Shown piece by piece: positions 37,296 through 45,582 of a stretch of 64,000 nucleotides of DNA; position 1 is the stretch's first letter, and each line of letters starts with the position of its first letter. The DNA is from Candidatus Rubrivivax defluviihabitans (lineage in GTDB: Bacteria > Pseudomonadota > Gammaproteobacteria > Burkholderiales > Burkholderiaceae_C), in NCBI GenBank assembly GCA_016709385.1, contig JADJMW010000004.1, forward strand, positions 186,001 through 250,000, written 5' to 3'. The notes beneath the pieces are model-generated. The model was not told the DNA's origin, did no database searches, and was given only the letters and a program-made list of their open reading frames with translations. A program made the translations under genes and the position numbers.

Positions 37296-37630
37296 GTGGG
37301 GCGACGATAGCCGCAGTTGGCGCTGCTTGAGACGCTGGCGCTGGCTTGGCGCTTCTGCCTCAAGCTGTACCGCTCCAGAAACCTCGGCCAGACCTCGGCG
37401 GACCTGATCGAAAGCGCCACGGCCCGGAGGGTTGGGTCCGCGCCCGGCACGGACCACCTGGCCCAGTCATCGACGTCCGTGCCGCGGTCGAACGCCTCGG
37501 CGACGCCGAACGCGAACGGCGCTGGCGGCTCCTCTCTCGGATCGGAGGCGACGGACAACGTTGCCAAAGGGGCGCTGTGCGTGCGCGCGGCGCCGTGTTT
37601 CTCAGGCGCGCGTTGGTTTTGACGCGGCAA
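37292..37630 (-). CDS. Small unknown protein coupled to the MBL gene
   Basis: Up to 112 residues; the first codon (TTG 37630) is uncertain. The C-terminal two thirds (FGVAEAFDRGTDVDDWARW, then RSAEVWPRFLERYSLRQKR) look like a real protein. Support comes from position: its stop overlaps the MBL start as ATGA, and its 5' end overlaps the 415-residue gene. Family not recognised. Confidence 0.45.
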   Translation of the reverse strand: MPRQNQRAPEKHGAARTHSAPLATLSVASDPREEPPAPFAFGVAEAFDRGTDVDDWARWSVPGADPTLRAVALSIRSAEVWPRFLERYSLRQKRQASASVSSSANCGYRRPT

Positions 37631-38849
37631 CCGGGAGTCCGAGAGATCGCCGCAACCAGGCCGACATCGGGCGGTCCTGTGCCAGCACCTTGTCGATGGT
37701 GGCCTGCGCCTGTTCGGTCTGCTGGGACTCGGCAGCAGCTTCGATGGCCAGCCGGTGGGCTTCGTGCGCGTCCAGGCCGGTGAGTTCGTAGCCGTGGCCC
37801 ATCGACATCCAGTGCAGCGCTGCCAGTGCGGCCTGCATGGCGAAGCCGGGTTGCTTGGTCAGGTGGTCGCGCGCGGCACGGGTCAGGGTCTTGGGGTCAC
37901 AGGGTGATGCCCAGGCCAGCTGGGTCGCACGGTCGAACAGCTTCAGCGTCTTGGCGGTGGCGAACCACTTGCCGGGCTCGCCGGGTGTCGAGGCGATGAG
38001 GTGGCCGAGCAGCTTGTCCGGCGCCAGTTCAGGATATTTCTTCGCCAGCGCCCGGAAGGTCGACAGGTTGGAGTTGGCCTGGTTGGCCAGCAGCGCGTAC
38101 TGGTCGAAGGCTTCGGCGCGCCGGCCTGCCTGCAGCAGCGCCTCTTCGGCGAAACGCGCGATGGTCTCCAGGCTGGTGCTGCTGCCCGCACGCTCGCGGA
38201 CGTAGGCGATGGCCTCGTCGACCTGGCCGCGCGCGGCCAGCACGCGTGCACCCCAGATCAGGTATTGCCAGATCGGTCGCGGGTCCATGGCCAGCAGTTC
38301 CAGCAGCTCGTCGTGGCGGCCGGCCTTGAACAGGGCGCTGTAGCAGAGGGTGGTGCCGGAGAAGAAGGCGTAGGTACCGCGCTTGCGCTCGCGCAGCACG
38401 TTTCGCTGAATGGGCAGCAGCTGGTTCGCCCAAAGGGATGCGAGTTCGGTCGTGGCGCAGAGGTCGCCCCAGTGGTCGCCCAGGTGTTCGATGTAAGGCG
38501 GATCGTCCTCCTGGATGGCGTCGAAGAGGCGGTCGAGCCACTTCTTGCGCATGGCGGCATCCACCGGCGCGCTGCTGATGATGGGCACCAGTTCGCGGAC
38601 GGCCGCGTAGGTGGCGTTGCCCAGGGCGCCCGAGGAGCTGTCGATCTGATTCAGGGCAGGGGAGAGCTTCTCCAGGAACAGGACGGCGCCCTCGGCTGCG
38701 ATGGTCGGGTCGTGCCTGGCGACAGCGCGGATCTCGGTGAGGGCTTCGTGGATGCGTTCGACCGCGAGCTTGGAGCCCTTCCAGCCGAATGCGGTTCGGC
38801 GGAAGCGAGCGCGGAATGCCCAGGGATGCATGAAGGATCTCGTCGTCAC
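37602..38849 (-). CDS. Hypothetical 415-residue helical-repeat-like protein
   Basis: The protein is almost all helix by eye, with TPR-like stretches in the second half (residues about 190-300: GARVLAARGQVDEAIAYVRE, FAEEALLQAGRRAEAFDQYA). The N-terminus FMHPWAFRARFRRTAFGWKG is strikingly basic/aromatic and conserved in proteins I recall only as hypothetical. No catalytic motif is visible. GTG 38849 overlaps the PIN gene stop (GTGA). A scaffold or regulator role is a guess. Confidence 0.7.
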   Translation of the reverse strand: MTTRSFMHPWAFRARFRRTAFGWKGSKLAVERIHEALTEIRAVARHDPTIAAEGAVLFLEKLSPALNQIDSSSGALGNATYAAVRELVPIISSAPVDAAMRKKWLDRLFDAIQEDDPPYIEHLGDHWGDLCATTELASLWANQLLPIQRNVLRERKRGTYAFFSGTTLCYSALFKAGRHDELLELLAMDPRPIWQYLIWGARVLAARGQVDEAIAYVRERAGSSTSLETIARFAEEALLQAGRRAEAFDQYALLANQANSNLSTFRALAKKYPELAPDKLLGHLIASTPGEPGKWFATAKTLKLFDRATQLAWASPCDPKTLTRAARDHLTKQPGFAMQAALAALHWMSMGHGYELTGLDAHEAHRLAIEAAAESQQTEQAQATIDKVLAQDRPMSAWLRRSLGLPVAASKPTRA

Positions 38850-39457
38850 AGGCGCACGGCGCCCTGTCGCCAGGCGTCGTGCAGGGCCGCCGCCGTCAGC
38901 GCCTGGCCGTCGGCGGCCAGTCGGTCCAGCAGCGGGTCGGGTTCGGGGGCCGATCGCAGCGTGGCGCGAAGGGCGGCGAAGGCCGAAGCGACCGATGTTG
39001 GGTCTTGCTGGAATTGCTCCAGCAAGAAGGCGTCCGGGCGTTGGACCTCGATGCCGAGATTGGCGAGCTTGCGGACGCCGAAGTCCCGGATGTTCTTGGT
39101 GACGAGGCTGACGACCTGGGCGCCAGGGTAGAAGTCACCGGCCAGGATGGCCTTGGCGCAGGCGGCGACGTGGATGTCCTTCGCGGAGCGCATCGCCGGC
39201 GCCACGCTGGCGAACTGGACCTGGACCTGCCGGGTCGGGATCTCCGCTTGGGGGAGTGCTGCCCGCATGAGTTGTTCGTGCCGGCGCGCCGACTCGGCAT
39301 CGGGCTTGCGGCCGGTGTCGACGAGTGCGCGGCTCAGCTCGTCCAGGATTAGCGGGCTCCAGTGCAGGCGAACCAGTCCCTGGTAGTCGAGGTGGATCAA
39401 CAGGCCGCGGGTGGTGGCGCCGAACAGGGTGTCGGCGTCGGCAACGACTGGGATCAC
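38846..39457 (-). CDS. PIN-domain nuclease, putative toxin
   Basis: 203 residues. The PIN pattern is seen: VVADADTLFGATTRGLL with the first Asp, then LDELSRAL, DIHVAACAKA and VTKNIRDFG. These give the acidic cluster expected of a PIN ribonuclease. GTG 39457 follows a TGAGG site 5 bases after the stop of an HTH gene, the usual antitoxin-toxin order. The C-terminal 60 residues extend beyond a typical small PIN toxin. Part of a chain of overlapping genes. Confidence 0.8.
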   Translation of the reverse strand: MIPVVADADTLFGATTRGLLIHLDYQGLVRLHWSPLILDELSRALVDTGRKPDAESARRHEQLMRAALPQAEIPTRQVQVQFASVAPAMRSAKDIHVAACAKAILAGDFYPGAQVVSLVTKNIRDFGVRKLANLGIEVQRPDAFLLEQFQQDPTSVASAFAALRATLRSAPEPDPLLDRLAADGQALTAAALHDAWRQGAVRL

Positions 39458-39462
39458 GGACC

Positions 39463-39914
39463 TCAGCCCGCGAAAATCTCGTCGTCGAGGTCGGCGCCGA
39501 GTTGGCCCAGCGCCTTGCGGCGTCGGGCCTGCTCCTGGCGATGCCAGGCCAGGACGGCGGATTGGAGGACCCGTCGCTGGTTGCCCACCTGCTGGTGCAG
39601 GGGATGTCGCCGGCTTCGATGCGGGTCACGATGTAGGGGCGGGAGACACCGACCAGGTCGGCCGCGTCTTGGGTGGTGAGGACCGGGTCGGCCGCCGGTT
39701 CGGTCTTGGTGGCCGTCGGCTTGCGGGTACTGCCGCTGATGGTGGGGTTCCGGAAGAGCTGCGCGAACTCGCCCTTGATCAGCCGCGTGGCCTGGGGTGT
39801 CAACTTGACGTGGCGCCGCACGACCTCGACCAAAGGATCGATATCGATGTTCACCGACAGCGCCGGAGGGGCGATGCGCTGCGGGGTTTCGGTGGGCTTG
39901 CGGGCGGTCTTCAT
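39463..39914 (-). pseudogene. Excisionase-type HTH protein (putative antitoxin), frameshifted
   Basis: The start MKTARKPTETPQRIAPPAL leads to VLTTQDAADLVGVSRPYIV and TRIEAGDIP, an excisionase/MerR-like DNA-binding helix-turn-helix. After that the frame is lost: adding one base to the four-base C run (39600-39603 on the plus strand, G) would restore LHQQVGNQRRVLQSAVLAWH and a natural end, DDEIFAG, just before the PIN start. So it was an antitoxin of about 150 residues. If the shift is real, the PIN protein lacks its intact partner. Confidence 0.72.
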
Positions 39915-40258
39915 GTTTCCGAGTTTAACAGGGTCACTCGAAATACTCGAAGTTCGCGAAACAGCGAGCCAGGTTGGCGCTGGACTTGAGAGGTGTGGCG
40001 GCGGAAGCTGTGGCTTCGAGCATTGTTGTCGCGCTGGCGCTGGCGCTGGCGCTGGTGCTGCTGCCAGGTCTCCGTGGGACTGGGCGTCTCCCCGCTGCGC
40101 GGGGCCGGGCTGTCGCGCTGCGCATCGAGCCACCGGGGTACCGGCGTCTCGCCCCTGACGGGCTTCCATCCCTGACGCAACACGGTCAGGCCGGCAGAGC
40201 CGGCTGAAGCATGCGGCGGCCCTTTCCCGTGCCCGGGGAAAAGCGGGCCCTGATTCCT
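39915..40258. other. Non-coding stretch upstream of the PIN operon
   Basis: 344 bp with no recognised gene, lying between the HTH gene start and the open frame of the broken integrase. It should hold the operon promoter. It contains the GCGCTG hexamer repeats and CG-rich inverted segments. Confidence 0.4.
40031..40060. repeat. GCGCTG hexanucleotide tandem repeat
   Basis: Four perfect copies of GCGCTG followed by GTGCTG. Non-coding as far as I can see; such hexamers can vary in copy number by slippage. Confidence 0.6.
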
Positions 40259-41086
40259 TCACGCTGCGCGTGAACGAGGCCCGCTTGGCGAACTGGCCGC
40301 CTTGCGCAGTCGCTGCGCTCCGCTCGGTGCGGCGCCGGCCAGATCTCCACCCCGGTCACCCGCCACGCCCGGAGCCGGGCCGCTAAATGCCGGGTGTCGG
40401 GGCTGGCATGCCCGTACCTGTTCCTGCGTGCCACTCCCATGCGCGAACGGACAACGGTCGCGCGAGACCTCGTCGCCGCCGGCGTCGAGCAAGTCGAAGT
40501 CGGCCGCTGGTGTGCGCTCGATCCAATGATTGCGCACGGCCATCCGGAACATGCGGCTCATGAAGCGCAGCGCATCGTTGGCGACCGTCGGGGCGCCGCC
40601 GGCGACGATGCGAGTGAGCACGCGGTCGACATGCGCCTGCTGCACGCCGGGTGGCGCCATCGGCCCGAGCACAGGGTTGATGTGCTTGCGCAGCACGCGC
40701 GCTACAACCTCCGGGTGCTTGTAGCGCGGCTGGATGTAGCGCTTCAACCAGGCCTCGCCGAGTCGCTGAACCGTTGGCACTTCGAGTATCAGCGCCTTCT
40801 CTGCCTGCTTGGCGGCCGCCACGTCGATGCCGCGCTCGATCTGCGCGCGGTCCTGCCTGACCCGCTCTCGCGCATCTCTCAGCGACAGCTCGGGGTGGCG
40901 CCCGAGAACCTTCTCCTTGGACCGGCCGTTGAGCCTGTAGCGAAGGATCCAAGACGCCTTGCCAGCCTGTGCAGCGGTTGCGCCAGCGACGAAGGTCAGG
41001 CCCTCGCCTACCCCGCGGTCAACGGCGCCGGCGGCGAGCCAGGCTCTGAGTTCGCGATCCGTGATGGGTCGTTGCTGTCTGTTCAT
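40259..41086 (-). pseudogene. Tyrosine integrase, catalytic domain missing
   Basis: ATG 41086 follows a GGAG site. The first 90 residues are an arm-type DUF4102 domain (ITDRELRAWLAAGAV, then KASWILRYRLNGRSKEKVLG and the LSLRDARERVRQDRAQIERG helix), followed by a core-binding domain (VQRLGEAWLKRYIQP, VLRKHINPVLG). After DFDLLDAGG (about 40460) the similarity stops and the rest is unrelated. The Arg-His-Arg-Tyr catalytic residues are absent, so it cannot recombine DNA. It marks the right end of the island. Confidence 0.82.
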
Positions 41087-41151
41087 TTCCCAAAGGCTCC
41101 TGTGAGGCTGTGGGGTTTTTTGTCGGGAGAACGCGCCAAGAGCGCCGCGAA

Positions 41152-41242
41152 CCCGAAAAACCCCACAGTAAACCCCACAGGTTGCGCGCGCTTCGCTGCG
41201 ACGCCCTGGGACGGTCCGGGACAAAATATCCTTACACGACAG
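41152..41242. other. Putative attachment/arm-site region upstream of the integrase
   Basis: Contains CCCGAAAAACCCCACAG plus a second CCCCACAG (41152-41180) and, 40 bases on, a segment beginning GACAAAATATCC (41220-41241). Similar components occur at 7415-7471. GC-rich repeated CCCCACA sites upstream of such integrases commonly bind the arm domain. Confidence 0.4.
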
Positions 41243-41286
41243 TGGGTTAGCTAATTTCCGGGGATCCCTTGGGAGCCCCCGAAACC

Positions 41287-42177
41287 CTACTCCAGGTTTT
41301 GCACCTGCTCTCGCATCTGCTCGATGGCCACCTTCATCTCGACCGCGATCGAGGTCAGCTCGAGCGCCGCCGACTTGCTGCCCAGGGTGTTGGCCTCGCG
41401 CAGCAGTTCCTGGATCAGGAAGTCCAGCCGCTTGCCGACCTCGCCGCCGGCTTCCAGCAGGCGCTGGATCTCGCTCAAGTGGGAACCCAGTCTCGCCAGT
41501 TCCTCGGCCACGTCGATGCGCAGCGCGAAGGTGGCGGCTTCACCCAGCGCACGTTCGCGCAAGGCCTCGGCCGGGATGCTGGCGCCGGCCTGCGCCGCGG
41601 CCAGCGCCTCCTGCCAGCGTTCCAGGAACCTGGTCTGCTGGCGCTGCACCACCGCCGGCACCAGCGGCGCCGCGGCGGCGGCCAGCTCGCGCAGCCGGGC
41701 CACGCGCTCCAGCAGCACCGCCACGAGTCGGGCGCCTTCGCGTGAGCGGGCGTCGCGCAGGCCCTCGATGCACATCGCGGCGGCGGCCAGTGCCGGTTCA
41801 TCCAGGCGTTCCGAAGCGCCGCCCGCGCGGCACCAGTGCATCACCTCGTTCACCGTCAAGGGCCGCGCCTTCGGCAGCCAGGCCTGGACCGAGCTTTCCA
41901 GGTGCGCCAGGCGGTTGAGCTGCTCGGTGCTGGGCGTGGGCCACGCAGCTTCGGCCTCGCGCGCCGTGACCATGCGCAATTCGATCTTGCCGCGGCGAAA
42001 CGCCGCCGTCAGCCGCTCGCGCAAGGCGGGCTCGAGTCCCCTCAGTTCCTCGGGCAGCTTCAGCGCCAGGTCGAGAAAACGGCCGTTCACCGAGCGCGCT
42101 TCCACCAGCACCGCGGGCCCCGTCGTGCCGGGCTCCGAAGCCGCGCTGGCGTACCCCGTCATGCTATAAACAGCCAT
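41287..42177 (-). CDS. yicC: YicC family endoribonuclease
   Basis: 296 residues. The N-terminus MAVYSMTGYASA and VEARSVNGRFLDLALKLPEELR are YicC_N hallmarks; the C-terminal GKRLDFLIQELLREANTLGS KSA region is DUF1732. The E. coli homologue is an RNase affecting small RNAs and stationary-phase survival. Divergent from the kinase gene with only 30 bases between starts. Confidence 0.92.
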   Translation of the reverse strand: MAVYSMTGYASAASEPGTTGPAVLVEARSVNGRFLDLALKLPEELRGLEPALRERLTAAFRRGKIELRMVTAREAEAAWPTPSTEQLNRLAHLESSVQAWLPKARPLTVNEVMHWCRAGGASERLDEPALAAAAMCIEGLRDARSREGARLVAVLLERVARLRELAAAAAPLVPAVVQRQQTRFLERWQEALAAAQAGASIPAEALRERALGEAATFALRIDVAEELARLGSHLSEIQRLLEAGGEVGKRLDFLIQELLREANTLGSKSAALELTSIAVEMKVAIEQMREQVQNLE

Positions 42178-42207
42178 CGCTTGTCCGCCCCGTCAAAGCC
42201 CACGATT

Positions 42208-43176
42208 ATGTCCAAGCCCAAGCCAGCGCCGTTGCCCTCGGGCACCGTGGTCGGGGGCTATACGGTCGTCAAGAAGCTGGCGGCCGGGGGCTTCGGTGTG
42301 GTCTATCTGGCGCAGGGCGACGGCGACCATCTGGTGGCGATCAAGGAATACCTGCCGGCCTCGCTGGCCGAACGCTCGCCGGGCGAGCTCACACCCCGCG
42401 TCAAGCCCGACAAGCAGCCGCTGTACCGGCTGGGCCTGAAGAGCTTCTTCGAGGAAGGGCGTTCGCTGGCGCAGATCAGCCACCCCAGCGTGGTCAGCGT
42501 GCTGAACTTCTTCCGCGAGAACGAAACCGTCTACATGGTGATGAACTACCTGCAGGGCGATACGCTGCAGGACTTCATCGTCACGGCGCGCGACCTGAAG
42601 CGCGACAAGGTCTTCCGCGAAAGCTCCATCCGCAGCCTGTTCGACGAGATCCTGCGCGGCTTGCGCATCGTGCACCAGCACAAGATGCTGCACCTGGACA
42701 TCAAGCCGGCCAATATCTTCGTCACCAACGACAACAAGGCGGTGATGCTCGACTTCGGCGCCGCGCGCGAGGTGCTGTCCAAGGAAGGCAACTTCATCCG
42801 GCCGATGTACACGCCCGGCTTCGCGGCGCCCGAGATGTACCGCCGCGACGGCACGCTGGGGCCATGGACCGACATCTACGCCATAGGCGGCTGCATCTAC
42901 GCCTGCATGCAAGGCTACCCACCCAACGATGCGCCGCAACGGCTGGAAAAGGACCGCCTGACGCTGAGCCTGTCGCGCCTGCGCAATGTCTATTCCGACA
43001 ACCTCATCGAGGTCACGGAATGGTGCATGTCGCTGGACCCGCTGTCCAGGCCGCAGAGCGTCTTCGCGCTGCAGAAGGAACTGGCGCGCGAAACCGAGCG
43101 CCGCTATACCAAGCTCAGTTTCAGCGAGCGGCTCAAGCTGCAGCTGGAAACCCTCAAGACCGGTTCCAAAGCCTGA
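42208..43176 (+). CDS. Serine/threonine protein kinase
   Basis: 322 residues, essentially one cytosolic kinase domain. The glycine loop is LAAGGFGVVYLA, the ATP Lys is in VAIKEYLP, the catalytic loop HLDIKPANIF has Leu in place of Arg (HRD to HLD), the metal motif is DFGAAREV, and FAAPEMY is the APE segment. No transmembrane or PASTA region. The HLD form usually needs no activation-loop phosphorylation. Followed by a PP2C phosphatase that probably reverses its action; the two sit between yicC and rph, an arrangement common in Burkholderiales. Confidence 0.92.
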   Translation: MSKPKPAPLPSGTVVGGYTVVKKLAAGGFGVVYLAQGDGDHLVAIKEYLPASLAERSPGELTPRVKPDKQPLYRLGLKSFFEEGRSLAQISHPSVVSVLNFFRENETVYMVMNYLQGDTLQDFIVTARDLKRDKVFRESSIRSLFDEILRGLRIVHQHKMLHLDIKPANIFVTNDNKAVMLDFGAAREVLSKEGNFIRPMYTPGFAAPEMYRRDGTLGPWTDIYAIGGCIYACMQGYPPNDAPQRLEKDRLTLSLSRLRNVYSDNLIEVTEWCMSLDPLSRPQSVFALQKELARETERRYTKLSFSERLKLQLETLKTGSKA

Positions 43177-43198
43177 CCGGACGGGCGCTTCCACGGTC

Positions 43199-44113
43199 AT
43201 GCGCTTTTCCGTCTACCAGGTCAGCCGCAAGGGTGGCCGCGAGAAGAACGAAGATCGCATGGGCTATTGCTACACGCGGGACGCCGGGCTGTTTGCGCTG
43301 GCCGACGGCATGGGCGGCCATCCCGAAGGCGAGGTGGCGTCGCAGATGGCATTGCAGAAGCTGTCGGCGCTGTTCCAGCACGAGGCCCGGCCAAAGCTGG
43401 CCGACCCGCTGAAATTCCTGCACGCCGCCATCATCGCCGCACACCACGATTTGCTGCGCTACGCCACCGGTCGCGCACTCATCGACACGCCGCGCACCAC
43501 CGTGGTGGCCTGCGTGCTGCAAGGCAACGCCGCGTACTGGGCCCATTGCGGCGACTCGCGGCTGTACCTGGTGCGCGGCGACAAGCTCGTGGCACGCACA
43601 CGCGACCATTCCTATTCCGAGCTGCAGGAAACGCTGTTGCAGACGTTGCCCATGGCCGACCGCGTCAACCGCAACGTGCTCTTCACCTGCCTGGGCAGCC
43701 CGGGCAAGCCGGTGGTCGACACCGCCGGCCCGCTGGTGGTGCACCCCGGCGACCGCGTGATGCTGTGTTCCGACGGCCTTTGGGGCACGGTGGACGACAA
43801 GACCATCACCGAGCTGCTGTCGCACCACCCCATCTCCGACGCCGTGCCCGAACTGGTGGAGCGGGCCTTGCGAGCCGGCGGCCCAGGCAGCGACAACGTC
43901 ACCGTGCTGGCGGTGGAGTGGGAAGCGGCCCCCGAGGGTGACTGCATCGGTGGCGTCTCCACCATATCGCTGGGCGACGAAGTCTTTGCGTCCACCATCC
44001 AGGCCAGCCTGGGCGCGGGCTCGGCCGGCGACGATCTCGACGACGCCGAGATCGAGCGGTCCATCCGCGAGATCAACGAAGCCATCGAGCGCAGCGCCGG
44101 CAGGCGGCCATGA
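43199..44113 (+). CDS. PP2C-type serine/threonine phosphatase
   Basis: 304 residues. Metal-binding motifs are complete: REKNEDRMGY, ALADGMGGHPEGE, HCGDSRLYL, MLCSDGLWGT and GGPGSDNVTV. The last 50 residues form an acidic helical tail. It is the natural partner of the preceding kinase, 22 bases upstream. ATG 43199 begins MRFSVYQVSRKGGREKNED. Confidence 0.92.
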   Translation: MRFSVYQVSRKGGREKNEDRMGYCYTRDAGLFALADGMGGHPEGEVASQMALQKLSALFQHEARPKLADPLKFLHAAIIAAHHDLLRYATGRALIDTPRTTVVACVLQGNAAYWAHCGDSRLYLVRGDKLVARTRDHSYSELQETLLQTLPMADRVNRNVLFTCLGSPGKPVVDTAGPLVVHPGDRVMLCSDGLWGTVDDKTITELLSHHPISDAVPELVERALRAGGPGSDNVTVLAVEWEAAPEGDCIGGVSTISLGDEVFASTIQASLGAGSAGDDLDDAEIERSIREINEAIERSAGRRP

Positions 44114-44218
44114 CCCGCCCCCGGGGCTGGTGGCTGTCATGCCGTGGCACCGTCCGGGGGGCGGCGTGGCGGTGCCGCGCCCGGCGGCTTCCTCCTCCTT
44201 CCTCATCGAGCCCATGCC

Positions 44219-44947
44219 ATGACCTTTGAACGAACCGCCGGCCGCCTGGCCGACGCCATGCGCCCCGTCATGCTGCAGCGCGGCTATACGCGCCACGCCG
44301 AAGGCTCGGTGCTGGTGAGCTTCGGCGACACCCGCGTGCTGTGCACGGCCTCGGTGGAGGAAAAGGTGCCGCCACACAAGCGCGGCAGCGGCCAGGGCTG
44401 GGTGACCGGCGAATACGGCATGCTGCCGCGCAGCACCCACACGCGAAGCGACCGCGAGGCGGCCAAGGGCAAGCAGAGCGGGCGCACCCAGGAGATCCAG
44501 CGCCTGATCGGCCGCTCGCTGCGCACGGTGTTCGACCTCGGCGCCCTGGGCGAGCGCACGATCCAGCTCGACTGCGACGTGCTGCAGGCCGACGGCGGCA
44601 CGCGCACGGCGGCCATCACGGGCGCTTTCGTGGCCGCGCACGACGCCGTGAGCTGGCTCATGGGGCAGGGCAAGCTGACGGCCAGCCCGATCCGCGATTT
44701 CGTGGCCGCCGTGTCGGTGGGTGTGGTGCAGGGCACGCCGCTGCTGGACCTGGAGTACGTGGAAGACGTGGCCTGCGACACCGACATGAATATCGTCATG
44801 ACCGGCGCCGGCGGTTTTGTCGAAGTTCAGGGCACGGCCGAAGGTGCACCCTTCACCCGCGCCGAGCTGGATTCGCTGCTGGCCCTGGCCGACCAGGGCA
44901 TCCGCCAACTGGTGGCGGCGCAGCGGCAGGCACTGGGGCTGGCGTGA
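44219..44947 (+). CDS. rph: Ribonuclease PH
   Basis: 242 residues, full length. RTAGRLADAMRPV at the start, LCTASVEEKVPP, GEYGMLPRSTHTR and the phosphate-binding GRTQEIQRLIGRSLR are standard. It trims tRNA 3' ends by phosphorolysis. The stop shares a base with the rdgB start (TGATG). Confidence 0.95.
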   Translation: MTFERTAGRLADAMRPVMLQRGYTRHAEGSVLVSFGDTRVLCTASVEEKVPPHKRGSGQGWVTGEYGMLPRSTHTRSDREAAKGKQSGRTQEIQRLIGRSLRTVFDLGALGERTIQLDCDVLQADGGTRTAAITGAFVAAHDAVSWLMGQGKLTASPIRDFVAAVSVGVVQGTPLLDLEYVEDVACDTDMNIVMTGAGGFVEVQGTAEGAPFTRAELDSLLALADQGIRQLVAAQRQALGLA

Positions 44948-45582
44948 TGCCTGCATTGCGCCTGGTACTGGCGTCGAACAACGCCAAGAAGCTGTCGGAA
45001 CTGCGGCTGCTGCTCGGCGAGCTGGCGCTGGAACTGGTGGCGCAGGGCGAACTCGGCATTGCCGAGGCCGAGGAGCCACATGTCACCTTCATCGAGAACG
45101 CGCTGGCCAAGGCGCGCCATGCGGCCGCGGCAGCAGGCGGTGCCGCCATCGCCGACGATTCGGGTGTCTGCGTCGACGCGCTGGGCGGCGCACCGGGCGT
45201 GGTCTCCGCCCATTACGCCGGCGAGATGCCGGCCGCGGGCGAGCGCGAGGCGCGGCGCCGGGTGCAGGATGCCGCCAATAATGCGCTGCTGTTGCGGCAG
45301 ATGCAAGGACAGTCCGACCGCCGTGCATCCTTCGTGAGCACGCTGGTGGCGCTGCGCCATGCTGCCGACCCGCAGCCGCTGGTGGCGGTGGGACGTTGGC
45401 CGGGGCGCATCCTGGAATCGCCGCGAGGCGAGGGCGGTTTCGGCTACGACCCGCTGATGTGGATTCCCGAACTGCAGGCCACGGTGGCCGAGCTCGACGC
45501 CGAAGCCAAGAACCGCCACAGCCACCGCGCGCGTGCCATGGTGCAGCTGCGGGCGCTGCTGCAAGAGGTGTGGCAGGTTTGA
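44947..45582 (+). CDS. rdgB: XTP/dITP pyrophosphatase
   Basis: 211 residues of the HAM1/RdgB family. LVLASNNAKKLSEL, the Asp-rich AIADDSGVCVDAL and GGFGYDPLMW are present. It hydrolyses non-canonical purine triphosphates to keep them out of DNA and RNA. Overlaps rph by one base and the hemW start region by a few. Confidence 0.94.
   Translation: MPALRLVLASNNAKKLSELRLLLGELALELVAQGELGIAEAEEPHVTFIENALAKARHAAAAAGGAAIADDSGVCVDALGGAPGVVSAHYAGEMPAAGEREARRRVQDAANNALLLRQMQGQSDRRASFVSTLVALRHAADPQPLVAVGRWPGRILESPRGEGGFGYDPLMWIPELQATVAELDAEAKNRHSHRARAMVQLRALLQEVWQV

Noticed and set aside
40031..40060. CRISPR-like repeat
   Set aside because: Contiguous hexamers without spacers; no cas genes in the window.
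43154..45079. Minus-strand open frame of 641 codons
   Set aside because: Opposite the PP2C and rph genes; shadow.
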